Assembly (NCBI GenBank): GCA_964584245.1
Contig: CAZOZK010000007.1
Coordinates: 1-18,388 of the forward strand
Source of the DNA: CAZOZK01 sp964584245
GTDB lineage: Bacteria; Patescibacteriota; Microgenomatia; UBA1400; PJMF01
Length of the DNA stretch: 18,388 bases
Direction: 5' to 3'
A model generated the notes under the pieces. That model searched no databases and had not been told where the DNA came from. It was given only the letters and a program-made list of their open reading frames with translations. This document shows, one piece after another, positions 1 through 7,289 of the stretch. The stretch's first letter is position 1. The number at the start of each line of letters is the position of its first letter. The translations under genes were made by a program, and so were the position numbers.

Positions 1-1
1 A

Positions 2-1174
2 GCCTACAGATACTTCAAATGTATCAGATATGTCCTGACTTCCAGATGCAATTTTCTTGAGATTAGCAGTTAGTAATTCATATTGAGAAATATGCTCAGT
101 TTTTCGAAATGAGGCAATATTTATGTAATGAATTTTAACAACTCTTTCTTGTAGTGTTTGTCCTTGTTCAGCTAGTAATCGAGATAAGATGTTAGAGTAA
201 TAGTTTGACCTTTCTGCTGAAACGTAAGCTTGGCACAAAAAATCATACTTAGCCAAATCTTCAAATGGGTAAGAAGTTTCATGATTTGGCTCTGCTGTAG
301 GGTCTTGAAGTAATTGAGTTCTTTCTTTGTTCTTCTCAGTAACCCATTGGTTGTATGCTTCATTGGGAAAATTTTCTAGAATCTCTTTGTCAGTGTTGAT
401 GCTTTGTTCGAGAGCTTTTTTAATTACATTTTGATCGAGCGATTTTATTTTTTGTGCAGTATAGTCTAAAACCTTATCAAGAATTTTTTTATAAGCATTA
501 TTATCAATTTGATTTACTTGACCTTCTATATTGGGAAAGGTTTGATAAAAAATATTCATGATTTCCAAAAAAAATGATAATTGTGGACCGAAGGGTTTGT
601 GTGGATTTAGCGTTAACTTAGGTAGGAAGCTAATATAGGTTTCATTTTTTGATGTATTCTTTTTATTACTTATATCGATTTGAACAGTAGTACCTTCTAA
701 ATTAGATATTTTTATAACATTTCCTTTAGAATGTCGACTATTGCTATCAGAAAGGTCATAATGAAGCTTTGGGGAATGTTGCTGTATTTTATCGGTTAGG
801 TCAACTAGAAAAGAAGTATATCCTTGTTCAATTTTTATGCCGATAGGTTGTGCAACTCCTTTATCCAATTTAACTTTTGGTTGAAAGGGCATGACAATTG
901 TAAAGCTACCATAATGATCACCAACCCATATGGGAATATTGCTTGGATATTCTGCAACAAATACCTGATCTTGCTCTGGATCATCATCATCACCATCACC
1001 ATATATGGTTACTTTAGAAGAAATAGGCAATGAACCTATACCTTCTGGAATATAAACTATTCCAGATTCTCCTTCAGTACTAATAATTTTCAGTAGTTGC
1101 AGCACATTTTCATTTGTGACAACAATTGGATTTTCTTCTTTATCTTGAGGCTTTTGTGATTCATATAGATGCAT
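2..1174 (-). CDS. Hypothetical protein, C-terminus cut by the window edge
   Basis: An open frame of 391 codons runs from an ATG at 1174 off the left edge without a stop, so the C-terminus is missing. I do not recognise the family. The N-terminal third looks like beta strands. It carries an Asp-rich stretch (IYGDGDDDDPEQD, about residues 57-69) encoded by a GAT/CAT-rich repeat. The rest, from about residue 200, looks helical, polar and Lys/Glu/Gln/Asn-rich. No signal peptide or membrane segment is visible, so a cytoplasmic protein is likely. The start is supported by a TGATAAAAT extended -10 box ending 6 nt before the ATG. The two upstream ATGs (1190 and 1182) hit stops almost at once. It is divergent from rpmB. 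Base composition is AT-rich, like the 473-aa gene and the last gene of the window. An accessory role is possible, but no function can be given. Confidence 0.8.
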   Translation of the reverse strand, partial: MHLYESQKPQDKEENPIVVTNENVLQLLKIISTEGESGIVYIPEGIGSLPISSKVTIYGDGDDDDPEQDQVFVAEYPSNIPIWVGDHYGSFTIVMPFQPKVKLDKGVAQPIGIKIEQGYTSFLVDLTDKIQQHSPKLHYDLSDSNSRHSKGNVIKISNLEGTTVQIDISNKKNTSKNETYISFLPKLTLNPHKPFGPQLSFFLEIMNIFYQTFPNIEGQVNQIDNNAYKKILDKVLDYTAQKIKSLDQNVIKKALEQSINTDKEILENFPNEAYNQWVTEKNKERTQLLQDPTAEPNHETSYPFEDLAKYDFLCQAYVSAERSNYYSNILSRLLAEQGQTLQERVVKIHYINIASFRKTEHISQYELLTANLKKIASGSQDISDTFEVSVG

Positions 1175-1180
1175 TTTTAC

Positions 1181-1189
1181 ATTTTATCA
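1181..1189 (-). promoter_or_regulatory. Extended -10 promoter of the left-edge gene
   Basis: On the minus strand TGATAAAAT matches the extended -10 consensus TGnTATAAT with one mismatch in the hexamer. Six bases separate its end from the ATG at 1174, so transcription would begin at or next to the A of the start codon. No Shine-Dalgarno sequence is present, and no convincing -35 box is visible. Confidence 0.5.
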
Positions 1190-1242
1190 TATTTGGTCTC
1201 TCACTTTTTTATTTTTTTCTACCTGTTCACTCATGGTTAATA

Positions 1243-1251
1243 TGATACAAT
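1243..1251 (+). promoter_or_regulatory. Extended -10 promoter of rpmB
   Basis: TGATACAAT fits an extended -10 element and ends 9 nt before the rpmB ATG at 1261. The intervening bases (TATCCACCTT region) contain no ribosome binding site; CCACCT is the opposite of one. The expected transcript would have a leader of 0-3 nt. It lies back to back with the promoter of the left-edge gene in an 86-nt divergent gap. Confidence 0.5.
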
Positions 1252-1260
1252 ATCCACCTT

Positions 1261-1482
1261 ATGGCAAAATCATTCGCATTTAAATATCCAGTTGTGTCTC
1301 ACTTTGGTCACAACGTATCACACGCAAAAAACAGAACACGACGTTCATTCAAGTACAACTTGCATACCGTGACTTTGTTAGTCGAAGGTGTCAAGAAACG
1401 CATGCGCGTTCCCACCAAGGTGTTGCGAGACCTTAAAAAATCTGGCACCACTACTCACTGGAAAGCTCCTAAAAAAGCATAA
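1261..1482 (+). CDS. rpmB: 50S ribosomal protein bL28
   Basis: A 73-aa basic protein that matches bL28, a component of the large ribosomal subunit. Visible family features are the GHNVSHAKNRTRRSF segment (residues 17-31; compare G-N-x-x-SHA-x-N-x-T-x-R-x-F in other bL28 proteins), followed by NLH and the basic strand VKKRMRVPTKVLRDLKKSG. The zinc-binding cysteines of the C+ type are absent, so this is the zinc-free form. Length is normal (bL28 is about 60-80 aa). It appears to be a single-gene transcription unit with its own near-leaderless promoter and a possible weak terminator overlapping the stop codon. Confidence 0.93.
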   Translation: MAKSFAFKYPVVSHFGHNVSHAKNRTRRSFKYNLHTVTLLVEGVKKRMRVPTKVLRDLKKSGTTTHWKAPKKA

Positions 1483-1497
1483 TTCTGGGAATTTTTT
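1481..1497 (+). terminator. Weak possible intrinsic terminator after rpmB
   Basis: AATTC-TGG-GAATT forms a 5-bp stem with a 3-base loop, and the stem runs into a T6 tract (1492-1497). The stem is short, AT-rich and begins inside the stop codon, so termination would be weak. It is the only hairpin-plus-T-tract found after rpmB. Confidence 0.3.
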
Positions 1498-1548
1498 CTC
1501 TGTTGTCTTTTTACTGAGTTCAGTCCAGCACTTTGTACGTTCTAACTG

Positions 1549-1569
1549 TTAAATGGAATTACCATTTAA
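1549..1569. repeat. Perfect 8-bp inverted repeat upstream of the 473-aa gene
   Basis: TTAAATGG and CCATTTAA are perfect inverted arms separated by AATTA. The repeat lies 35-55 bases upstream of the putative -10 box (1604-1609) of the next gene. No T tract follows, so it is not a standard terminator. It could be an operator for a dimeric regulator, or chance in AT-rich DNA. Confidence 0.35.
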
Positions 1570-1603
1570 ATTCTCAAAATTATCATTGTTTAAGTAAGTG
1601 ATG

Positions 1604-1609
1604 TACAAT
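1604..1609 (+). promoter_or_regulatory. -10 box of the 473-aa gene (leaderless start)
   Basis: TACAAT, directly preceded by TG, ends 7 nt before the ATG at 1617. That is the distance expected between a -10 box and the transcription start, so the mRNA would begin at the start codon. No Shine-Dalgarno sequence lies in the bases between. Confidence 0.45.
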
Positions 1610-1616
1610 TATTTTT

Positions 1617-3038
1617 ATGGCAGATCATGAAGATAAAGTAAAAGATATTATAGTATATGAAGGTAATAATTATGCAATGTCTCATAGAGCCTTGCATGAT
1701 GAAGAAAAAAACGATTATGTTACTCCAGTTTCAATGAAGACAGGAGCTACTACCATAGACATAAGTACTCCAGCTAATGATAAGAATTTTTATCCAAAAA
1801 AATATCCTGATGCACTTTCTCGTAGTTTTTCAGAAGGTGGATACACCTTTTTACATCGTGTCTTTAGAAAAAATATCAATACTGGCTATCCAGTTGTAAT
1901 TAATACTGGAGAGCTTTATTTTCAATATCAACATCTTCCAGGCCATTCAACGTTTGAGCAAGGAATTACCTTATTAGACGGAGATTCTGATACTAAAACA
2001 TATCGATTATTCATGGCAGTAGTGAAAAATTTTTCTTTAGAAAAAGCTATTTCTGAAGGTGAATATGAGAAGCAAATAGATGGAAGTGTCACAAAAGTGT
2101 ACCCTGAAATCAAAGAGCAACTCAGACGCTTATATCGAAGGAGAAAAATAGCTGAAGAATTGCGAATAGTTCAAAATGGTAAAAAAAGATCCCCACGGGA
2201 AATAATAGAAAATACAAAAAAAGCCGATAGTATCATATTTGAAGATGTTATTGCTGATCTTTCTTCAAAAGAATTTTTTGTACATGAGAAGCTCCAAAGA
2301 TTGGCTATTGAATTACAAGTTGAACTTCAGAAAAAATTTCCGGAGTTTGACAATCTTTCAGTTATTATTATGGGGAGTGCAATTAATCCCACAGGAATGA
2401 TAAAAAAACTTTTTAATGGCGAGCTCATTCCACATGATCTGGATTGGGGAATAACGTATGATTCTCCAAGTTTGAGCCCTGAAGAACAACGAGTACTAAG
2501 AGGAAAAATGGTAAATTATGCAAACATTTTGATTCCAACTCTTGGGGAAAAGTATGGATTGCCAAACATCCAAGGGTGTGACTCCATAAATCCGGCCTAT
2601 CAAGTATACCTTACTCCTGAGTTTTATGTTTACAATTTTAAGAGTATAGATGAGGCGTATAAATACATTAAAGATAAAGATGGAATTGGTATCTTGAAAA
2701 AGGATCCCATTTTTCTTTATTTTCTACCTTCTATCCCTCCAAATTTGAATCAAAGAAACAAAGAATTTTTACTTCTTGCTTTGAAAAGACTGTCTTTGAA
2801 TAATTATGAATTATATAAACTTACTATTGATAATTTAATAACATATTGGGAGGATTTGCGTGAAATTAGTATCAAACATTTTGAAAATGACTATATTGAT
2901 TATGATAAATTAGGTAGTAAGGATCGAGTATTAGCTCAGATTTTTTACTATTATGCGCAAAGAAAAGAACATTTTTTCGGAAAGCATTTTATAGAAGAGA
3001 TTAGTAAGACGGATGGAGCTACAGAATACTATTCTTGA
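1617..3038 (+). CDS. Putative nucleotidyltransferase-fold protein of unknown role
   Basis: A 473-aa protein that I cannot assign to a named family. Residues 248-280 read as a strand ending in IIMGSA (G253, S254), a loop, then HDLDWGI (D274, D276). This resembles the hG[GS]...Dh[DE]h signature of the polymerase-beta nucleotidyltransferase superfamily, which transfers NMP groups using two metal-binding acids. The GS-to-DxD spacing is longer than usual, and the third catalytic acid cannot be placed with certainty. Residues 1-150 are of mixed character. Residues 160-245 are strongly helical and charged (RRLYRRRK, EELRIVQNGKKRSPREI). The C-terminal part (about 380-460) looks helical. There is no signal peptide or membrane segment. 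The substrate could be RNA, protein or a small molecule. The gene is AT-rich compared with its right-hand neighbours, has its own promoter, and its last 20 bases overlap the convergent end of fmt. Nucleotidyltransferase fold moderately likely; function unknown. Confidence 0.85.
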   Translation: MADHEDKVKDIIVYEGNNYAMSHRALHDEEKNDYVTPVSMKTGATTIDISTPANDKNFYPKKYPDALSRSFSEGGYTFLHRVFRKNINTGYPVVINTGELYFQYQHLPGHSTFEQGITLLDGDSDTKTYRLFMAVVKNFSLEKAISEGEYEKQIDGSVTKVYPEIKEQLRRLYRRRKIAEELRIVQNGKKRSPREIIENTKKADSIIFEDVIADLSSKEFFVHEKLQRLAIELQVELQKKFPEFDNLSVIIMGSAINPTGMIKKLFNGELIPHDLDWGITYDSPSLSPEEQRVLRGKMVNYANILIPTLGEKYGLPNIQGCDSINPAYQVYLTPEFYVYNFKSIDEAYKYIKDKDGIGILKKDPIFLYFLPSIPPNLNQRNKEFLLLALKRLSLNNYELYKLTIDNLITYWEDLREISIKHFENDYIDYDKLGSKDRVLAQIFYYYAQRKEHFFGKHFIEEISKTDGATEYYS

Positions 3039-4110
3039 TTTGGTTCCACTGTGATTTTTGCTGACCTTCAAGCTGGACTTCCTCGAGCATGAGTGCGCTT
3101 TTCACTACCTTTGCTGAAAAAATCTTCAATCTTTTTGTACCTTTTGAGGTCTCAACTTCAGTCCACACACATGGGAAGCCAACAAGAGCGCGAACAGCTC
3201 GCTCCAAAAATGCTGCAGGGCTGATTTTTTTCGCACTAGCTTGTCCTTTTTGTGCAAATTGCCACTGCTCCCACAAAAAAGGACTCATCATGTCTTGGGT
3301 AATTGGTTCACTGAATGCATCACCATCAACAGATCCATGAAAAATTCCCATACCAATCTGCAAAAATTCTGCAGAAATCCAGGCATCGTCTTTTGCTAAT
3401 TTACGAGCGTAGGGAGTAGGAGATTCAACTTGCACTTGAGGGGGGAAATAAAAACTAATCTGTTCGTTGGAAGAATTAGTTACTTCAGCACCGCTCATCC
3501 GCCAAGAATAATCAGTCAAAAGAATAGTAACCGCGGTTTTTTCGGCCAGGTCATACAATTTTTCATACACACTCTCTCGAGTGTCAGTTGGCTCTAGAGC
3601 AATTGGCACGGTTGCCAACACAGCACCGGTATCAAATTCTGGTGACATCTCAATGACAGAGATGCCCGAAGTCGTCTCGCCAGCCAACAACGCCCACTCA
3701 GCAGGGTTTGCACCGCGATATTTTGGCAACAGACTAAAATGAATATTGAGCGCAGCTAGTTTAGGAAATGTCAGCCAGGAAATTGGTAAAAGCTTCCCGT
3801 ATCCAGCAGTAACAAAATACTCGCACTCAGGCAAATAATCAAAATCACCTTGAAGCGATTCTGGCGCAAAAACTTCTAAACCGTGTCCCAACGCAAACTC
3901 ATGAACCGGTGTTTTTTTGAGTTCTTGTTTGCGACCAGCAGGCATAGGTGGGGTAGTGACAACACCAACCAACTCAATCTTTCCGCTCACATGAGCTTCG
4001 AGTAAGGCTTTGAGCACTTTCACCGAGTACTCCAAAAAAGATCCAAAGAAAATTACTCGGGGTTTGGCTGAGATAGATTTGGCTGACTGCTGTGGTGTTT
4101 GTATTTGCAT
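3019..4110 (-). CDS. fmt: Methionyl-tRNA formyltransferase
   Basis: Formylates Met-tRNA(fMet) with 10-formyltetrahydrofolate for translation initiation in the cytoplasm. The N-terminal formyltransferase domain begins at RVIFFGS and carries PMPAGRKQELKKTPV, close to the usual PAGR...PSPVK segment. The catalytic set follows: N122 and H124 in NIHFSLLPKYRGANP, and D160 in EFDTGA. The C-terminal tRNA-binding domain is recognisable from YARKLAKDDAWIS and RALVGFPCVWTEV. At 363 aa it is about 50 residues longer than E. coli Fmt, mainly from a linker and an insertion around residues 205-300. I chose the ATG at 4110, which has GGAG close upstream; a TTG at 4119 would add three residues. It follows def by about 31 nt on the same strand, as in many bacteria where def and fmt are co-transcribed. 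Its 3' end overlaps the convergent 473-aa gene by 20 nt. Confidence 0.93.
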   Translation of the reverse strand: MQIQTPQQSAKSISAKPRVIFFGSFLEYSVKVLKALLEAHVSGKIELVGVVTTPPMPAGRKQELKKTPVHEFALGHGLEVFAPESLQGDFDYLPECEYFVTAGYGKLLPISWLTFPKLAALNIHFSLLPKYRGANPAEWALLAGETTSGISVIEMSPEFDTGAVLATVPIALEPTDTRESVYEKLYDLAEKTAVTILLTDYSWRMSGAEVTNSSNEQISFYFPPQVQVESPTPYARKLAKDDAWISAEFLQIGMGIFHGSVDGDAFSEPITQDMMSPFLWEQWQFAQKGQASAKKISPAAFLERAVRALVGFPCVWTEVETSKGTKRLKIFSAKVVKSALMLEEVQLEGQQKSQWNQIKNSIL

Positions 4111-4141
4111 AGGCTCCAAAAGCTAAAACCAAAAATTCACC

Positions 4142-4750
4142 TTAATAACTCTCAACAAAACGAATGTCTTCAATTTCAATCAATTTTTTGCGACTGTTTT
4201 CTTCGTACAACGGCAAATCGTACTGCAGTGTGTAATCTGTAAACAAAATGCCATTCAAGTGATCAATTTCATGCTGCGCCAGGCGGGCGGGGAAGCCTTC
4301 GAGCCGCACCGAGTCACTCACTAAGACTGCATTTTTATCCGAAGAATCATCAATTTTATCACCAAGAATGGCAGGTCTTTCAAACTCAACCTCAACCCAA
4401 GCAAATCGGGGAACTGGTCCATAAATGCCCGGAATAGATAAACATCCCTCGAGAGGAGTGCCGTCAGCGTCTTCACCAAAATCATGTTTTTTGCTGGTTT
4501 TGGTGATGCGCGGGTTGATAAAAATCGAAACTAACGTCTGTGGCAAGGTAGGATCAATAACGGATTGGCGGGTTGCGTAGATTCTCCAGTGCGAATCAAT
4601 CTGTGGGGCAGCCAGTCCCACCGCATGTTTTGGGCCTTCTGCCAGCGTTTTACTCACGTCTTTGACAACCTGCTGAATTTTTCTGTCAAAAACAGTAATC
4701 AGTTTTGATTCTTTTCGAAGTGATGGATGGGGAACGGTCAAAATTTTCAT
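4142..4750 (-). CDS. def: Peptide deformylase
   Basis: Removes the N-formyl group from nascent proteins and uses a bound divalent metal. All three family motifs are present: GLAAPQ (residues 45-50), EGCLSIPG (101-108, metal ligand C103) and QHEIDHLNG (159-167, ligands H160 and H164, catalytic E161). At 202 aa it is a little longer than typical bacterial enzymes (about 170 aa). The extra residues are a loop around 130-145 and a C-terminal tail. It sits 26 nt after the O-antigen-ligase-like gene and just before fmt, so the formylation and deformylation enzymes are probably made from one transcript. No Shine-Dalgarno sequence is obvious upstream of the ATG. Confidence 0.96.
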   Translation of the reverse strand: MKILTVPHPSLRKESKLITVFDRKIQQVVKDVSKTLAEGPKHAVGLAAPQIDSHWRIYATRQSVIDPTLPQTLVSIFINPRITKTSKKHDFGEDADGTPLEGCLSIPGIYGPVPRFAWVEVEFERPAILGDKIDDSSDKNAVLVSDSVRLEGFPARLAQHEIDHLNGILFTDYTLQYDLPLYEENSRKKLIEIEDIRFVESY

Positions 4751-4776
4751 GGCTTTATGTCTAGCTCTATTTTATC

Positions 4777-7089
4777 CTACTCAAGCAAATCGAGTTGAGT
4801 AATTTTCTCTTGAGCCCGCGTATTGTTTGGGGCGATTGATTCCAAAACATAGCGATACTGGGCCTTAGCACCCTCAAAATTGCCGCTCATTTCGTATAGT
4901 TCAGCCAAGTACATCCGTGCTGATTCATAGTTTGGTTTCATGGCGATGACAGTTTCGATTAGCTCGATGGCTTTTTGTGAATTCCCCAGTGCATATTCCG
5001 CTTGAGCCAAGTAATAGACTAATTTTGGATCTGTTGGTGCTCGATCAATTGCGGCATTAAGTGTGTCAATTGAATCTGCAAGGTATTTTGCATCATATTG
5101 TGCCAGCAGGGTAAAAATCCGAGTTCTGGTTTTATAAAAAGTGAGGTGAGTTGGATTCAATTGCAAAGCAACGGCACTTGAATCAATACTGGCTTGGGCC
5201 AGCTGCGCGCCTTCAGTTGCCAGTCCTGCATTGAGTGAGGCGACAGCAATTCGAGCGTAGCTATCAGCAAGTTCATCATAAAAAAGTGCTTCTTGAGGTT
5301 GTAATACAATCGCTTTGGTAATCCCTTCGAGTCCGGCCTGGGCATCTCCTGATGAAAAAGCAATTTTTCCTTGTGCATACACGACATCCGCCTGCCAACG
5401 ATTAAAAATGCTCAGTGTTCCCAGAAATGTAAGAAAAGCTATAAATCCAATTCCGCTAATTTGGAGCCAGTTGAGTTTTTGAGTCTCCGTTTTTTTTGCC
5501 ATCACATGAGCGATTTCGCCCACAACTTTTTCTGTAGATTTTTTCGCCAAAAGTATCTGCGCCATCGCCAGAAAAAGGTACATCAGCACCATGATGAGTA
5601 CGGTCGAAAATCCAAAAAAATTGGAGATGCTGGCGCTAATAATTCCGTTGATTAAACATAAAAGTAAAGAGGATTGCGTGGCATTGGTATTCAATTTTAG
5701 GGCAGAAATTCCAGCTCTCACCACAAACCAAGCCAATAGCAGTACATATGTTCCAAGTCCAAAAATGCCTGTGGTTGCAAGAAAATTGAGGAACTCATTG
5801 TGGGCTTTGTTGTACAAAAAATCCCATTCGGACACGTCGTTGTGGGCCATCGGCCGATCCAAATAATAACTGTAGGCGAACGTCTCTACGCCCGAGCCAA
5901 ACAGCGGGTAGCGGCGCCAGACATTGATCGCGCCTTCCCAAACTATGGTGCGAATCACGCCCGAGTCAGTTCCACCAAGGTCGAGTCGGTTGACTGTGGG
6001 TTGCGCCGCCGTTGGTGATTTTTGAGATACTATTTCAGTTTGTATTGGTGCTGTGGCCGGCGCAAAAAAACGTGCTAAAACAGATTTGGGAATTGAGTAG
6101 GGGATGCCAACGGCAAAACTCACCAAAAAAATATAGATACCCATTGTTGCAATATATGTGGCCAGTGGGAAAAAACGCAGAAACTGAGGAGCCAATTTTT
6201 TTAGCTCGGAAGTAGTTTTTTTTGTGCTCAGTTCATTTTGATTTCTCAAAAATTCTATGATCCATCTATATACCAGTGCCATCATCAGAAATAACATACC
6301 AATCACAAATCCAATAAATCCAGATCTGGATTTTGTAAATAAAAGTGTGGGATACGTGATCAGAAAAGCAAAAATAGCAGTAGTTGGTAGTAAAAAATCA
6401 GCAAATGGCTGCGGAAATTGCACGAGCGAAAGTGATTTTTTTATTCGTGGTACAAACGCACTTAATCCAATAAAAAATGCCAACGGCAGAAGAGTTATTT
6501 GATACGCGGCCAGCCAGTTTGGTTGCCCAAATGTGCCAAACACGCGAAGCTGCACATCTTGTTGCCAACAATTTGTCGAAAATTCACTGGTAATGAGCAC
6601 GCAGCTTGGCGAGACCCCGAAATGTTCTGGAAACGCGTACAAACTACTTCCTAAAAGTCCAACCATAAGTGAAAGCAGCAGTGCGGGCAAGTGCTTTTTT
6701 GTAATCACATGAGTTGTGATGTAATAGAGTACACTGTAGGCAAAAAGAGATAGTAGTCCGCCATTAAACCTTGAGTAATATCCCCAAATTGAAGTATATG
6801 GATGAATAGAAAGGATAGTCGAAATAATTTGAGAAAGTAGAAACAGGCCAATTGGAATGTCAAAAGCCGTGCGGGCAAAAATCCAGCGTTTTTGAGCAAT
6901 TGTTTTGATAGCAAGCGCACCAACTCCAATAATCACCAAGATATAGATAAAAAGCATTTTGCTGAACTCAAATAATTCATCGTTCACCGAGGTAAAAATA
7001 AATGGGGTGATGAGTACACTTGAGTGAACTATCCCTATTAAAATGTGGTTGCACCAGGCGGTAATTGTAGCTGAGAGGGATTTTTTCAT
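4777..7089 (-). CDS. O-antigen ligase/polymerase-like membrane protein with C-terminal TPR repeats
   Basis: A 770-aa protein with about ten or more hydrophobic membrane segments between residues 15 and 565. It carries hallmarks of the Wzy_C (O-antigen ligase/polymerase) family: RVFGTFGQPNWLA (182-194), RTIVWEGA (380-387) and the periplasmic-loop signature NKAHNEFLNFLATTGIFGL (427-445, H430). These proteins join or polymerise lipid-linked glycans on the outer face of the membrane, or attach glycans to proteins. After the last membrane helix (about 542-562), residues 570-765 form several tetratricopeptide repeats (for example EALFYDELADSYARIA, PKLVYYLAQAEYALGNSQKAIEL, ARMYLAELYEMSGNFEGAK), probably extracytoplasmic. 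A patescibacterium would not have lipopolysaccharide as such, so glycosylation of surface polymers or proteins is more plausible; the substrate is unknown. It is first in a minus-strand group with def and fmt. Confidence 0.88.
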   Translation of the reverse strand: MKKSLSATITAWCNHILIGIVHSSVLITPFIFTSVNDELFEFSKMLFIYILVIIGVGALAIKTIAQKRWIFARTAFDIPIGLFLLSQIISTILSIHPYTSIWGYYSRFNGGLLSLFAYSVLYYITTHVITKKHLPALLLSLMVGLLGSSLYAFPEHFGVSPSCVLITSEFSTNCWQQDVQLRVFGTFGQPNWLAAYQITLLPLAFFIGLSAFVPRIKKSLSLVQFPQPFADFLLPTTAIFAFLITYPTLLFTKSRSGFIGFVIGMLFLMMALVYRWIIEFLRNQNELSTKKTTSELKKLAPQFLRFFPLATYIATMGIYIFLVSFAVGIPYSIPKSVLARFFAPATAPIQTEIVSQKSPTAAQPTVNRLDLGGTDSGVIRTIVWEGAINVWRRYPLFGSGVETFAYSYYLDRPMAHNDVSEWDFLYNKAHNEFLNFLATTGIFGLGTYVLLLAWFVVRAGISALKLNTNATQSSLLLCLINGIISASISNFFGFSTVLIMVLMYLFLAMAQILLAKKSTEKVVGEIAHVMAKKTETQKLNWLQISGIGFIAFLTFLGTLSIFNRWQADVVYAQGKIAFSSGDAQAGLEGITKAIVLQPQEALFYDELADSYARIAVASLNAGLATEGAQLAQASIDSSAVALQLNPTHLTFYKTRTRIFTLLAQYDAKYLADSIDTLNAAIDRAPTDPKLVYYLAQAEYALGNSQKAIELIETVIAMKPNYESARMYLAELYEMSGNFEGAKAQYRYVLESIAPNNTRAQEKITQLDLLE

Positions 7090-7148
7090 TATGTTTTTTT
7101 GCAGTTTGTGCGCAAGATTCTAGGGTTCAGATACACATTCAGATCATC

Positions 7149-7154
7149 AGTATA
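7149..7154 (-). promoter_or_regulatory. Possible -10 box for the O-antigen-ligase-like/def/fmt group
   Basis: TATACT on the minus strand is the best -10 match in the 200-nt divergent gap (7090-7289). It would leave a leader of about 50 nt before the ATG at 7089. No convincing -35 box was seen, and nothing else is recognisable in this gap apart from the plus-strand promoter at 7254. Confidence 0.25.
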
Positions 7155-7253
7155 TCGCATCAAACTTATATTTGGATACGGCACGATCTACATGAGTAGA
7201 GTTTGGCATTAGGTTCGCTATTTCTTTGTATTTTATCTCCACCAAAAAACCTG

Positions 7254-7283
7254 TATAGTGGATAGCAATAGAGTTCAAAGGAG
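7254..7283 (+). promoter_or_regulatory. -10 box and Shine-Dalgarno of the gene starting at 7290
   Basis: TATAGT (7254-7259) is a plausible -10 box. AAGGAG (7278-7283) is a near-perfect Shine-Dalgarno sequence with a 6-nt spacer to the ATG at 7290. This gene is therefore read in the standard way, unlike the leaderless-looking genes elsewhere in the window. Confidence 0.5.
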
Positions 7284-7289
7284 CGCCGT

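Noticed and set aside
978..1003. Short CAT/CAC trinucleotide repeat, His-tag-like on the plus strand
   Set aside because: On the coding (minus) strand it encodes the Asp-rich loop. The plus-strand frame is short and has no support, so it is not a separate gene or a cloning tag.
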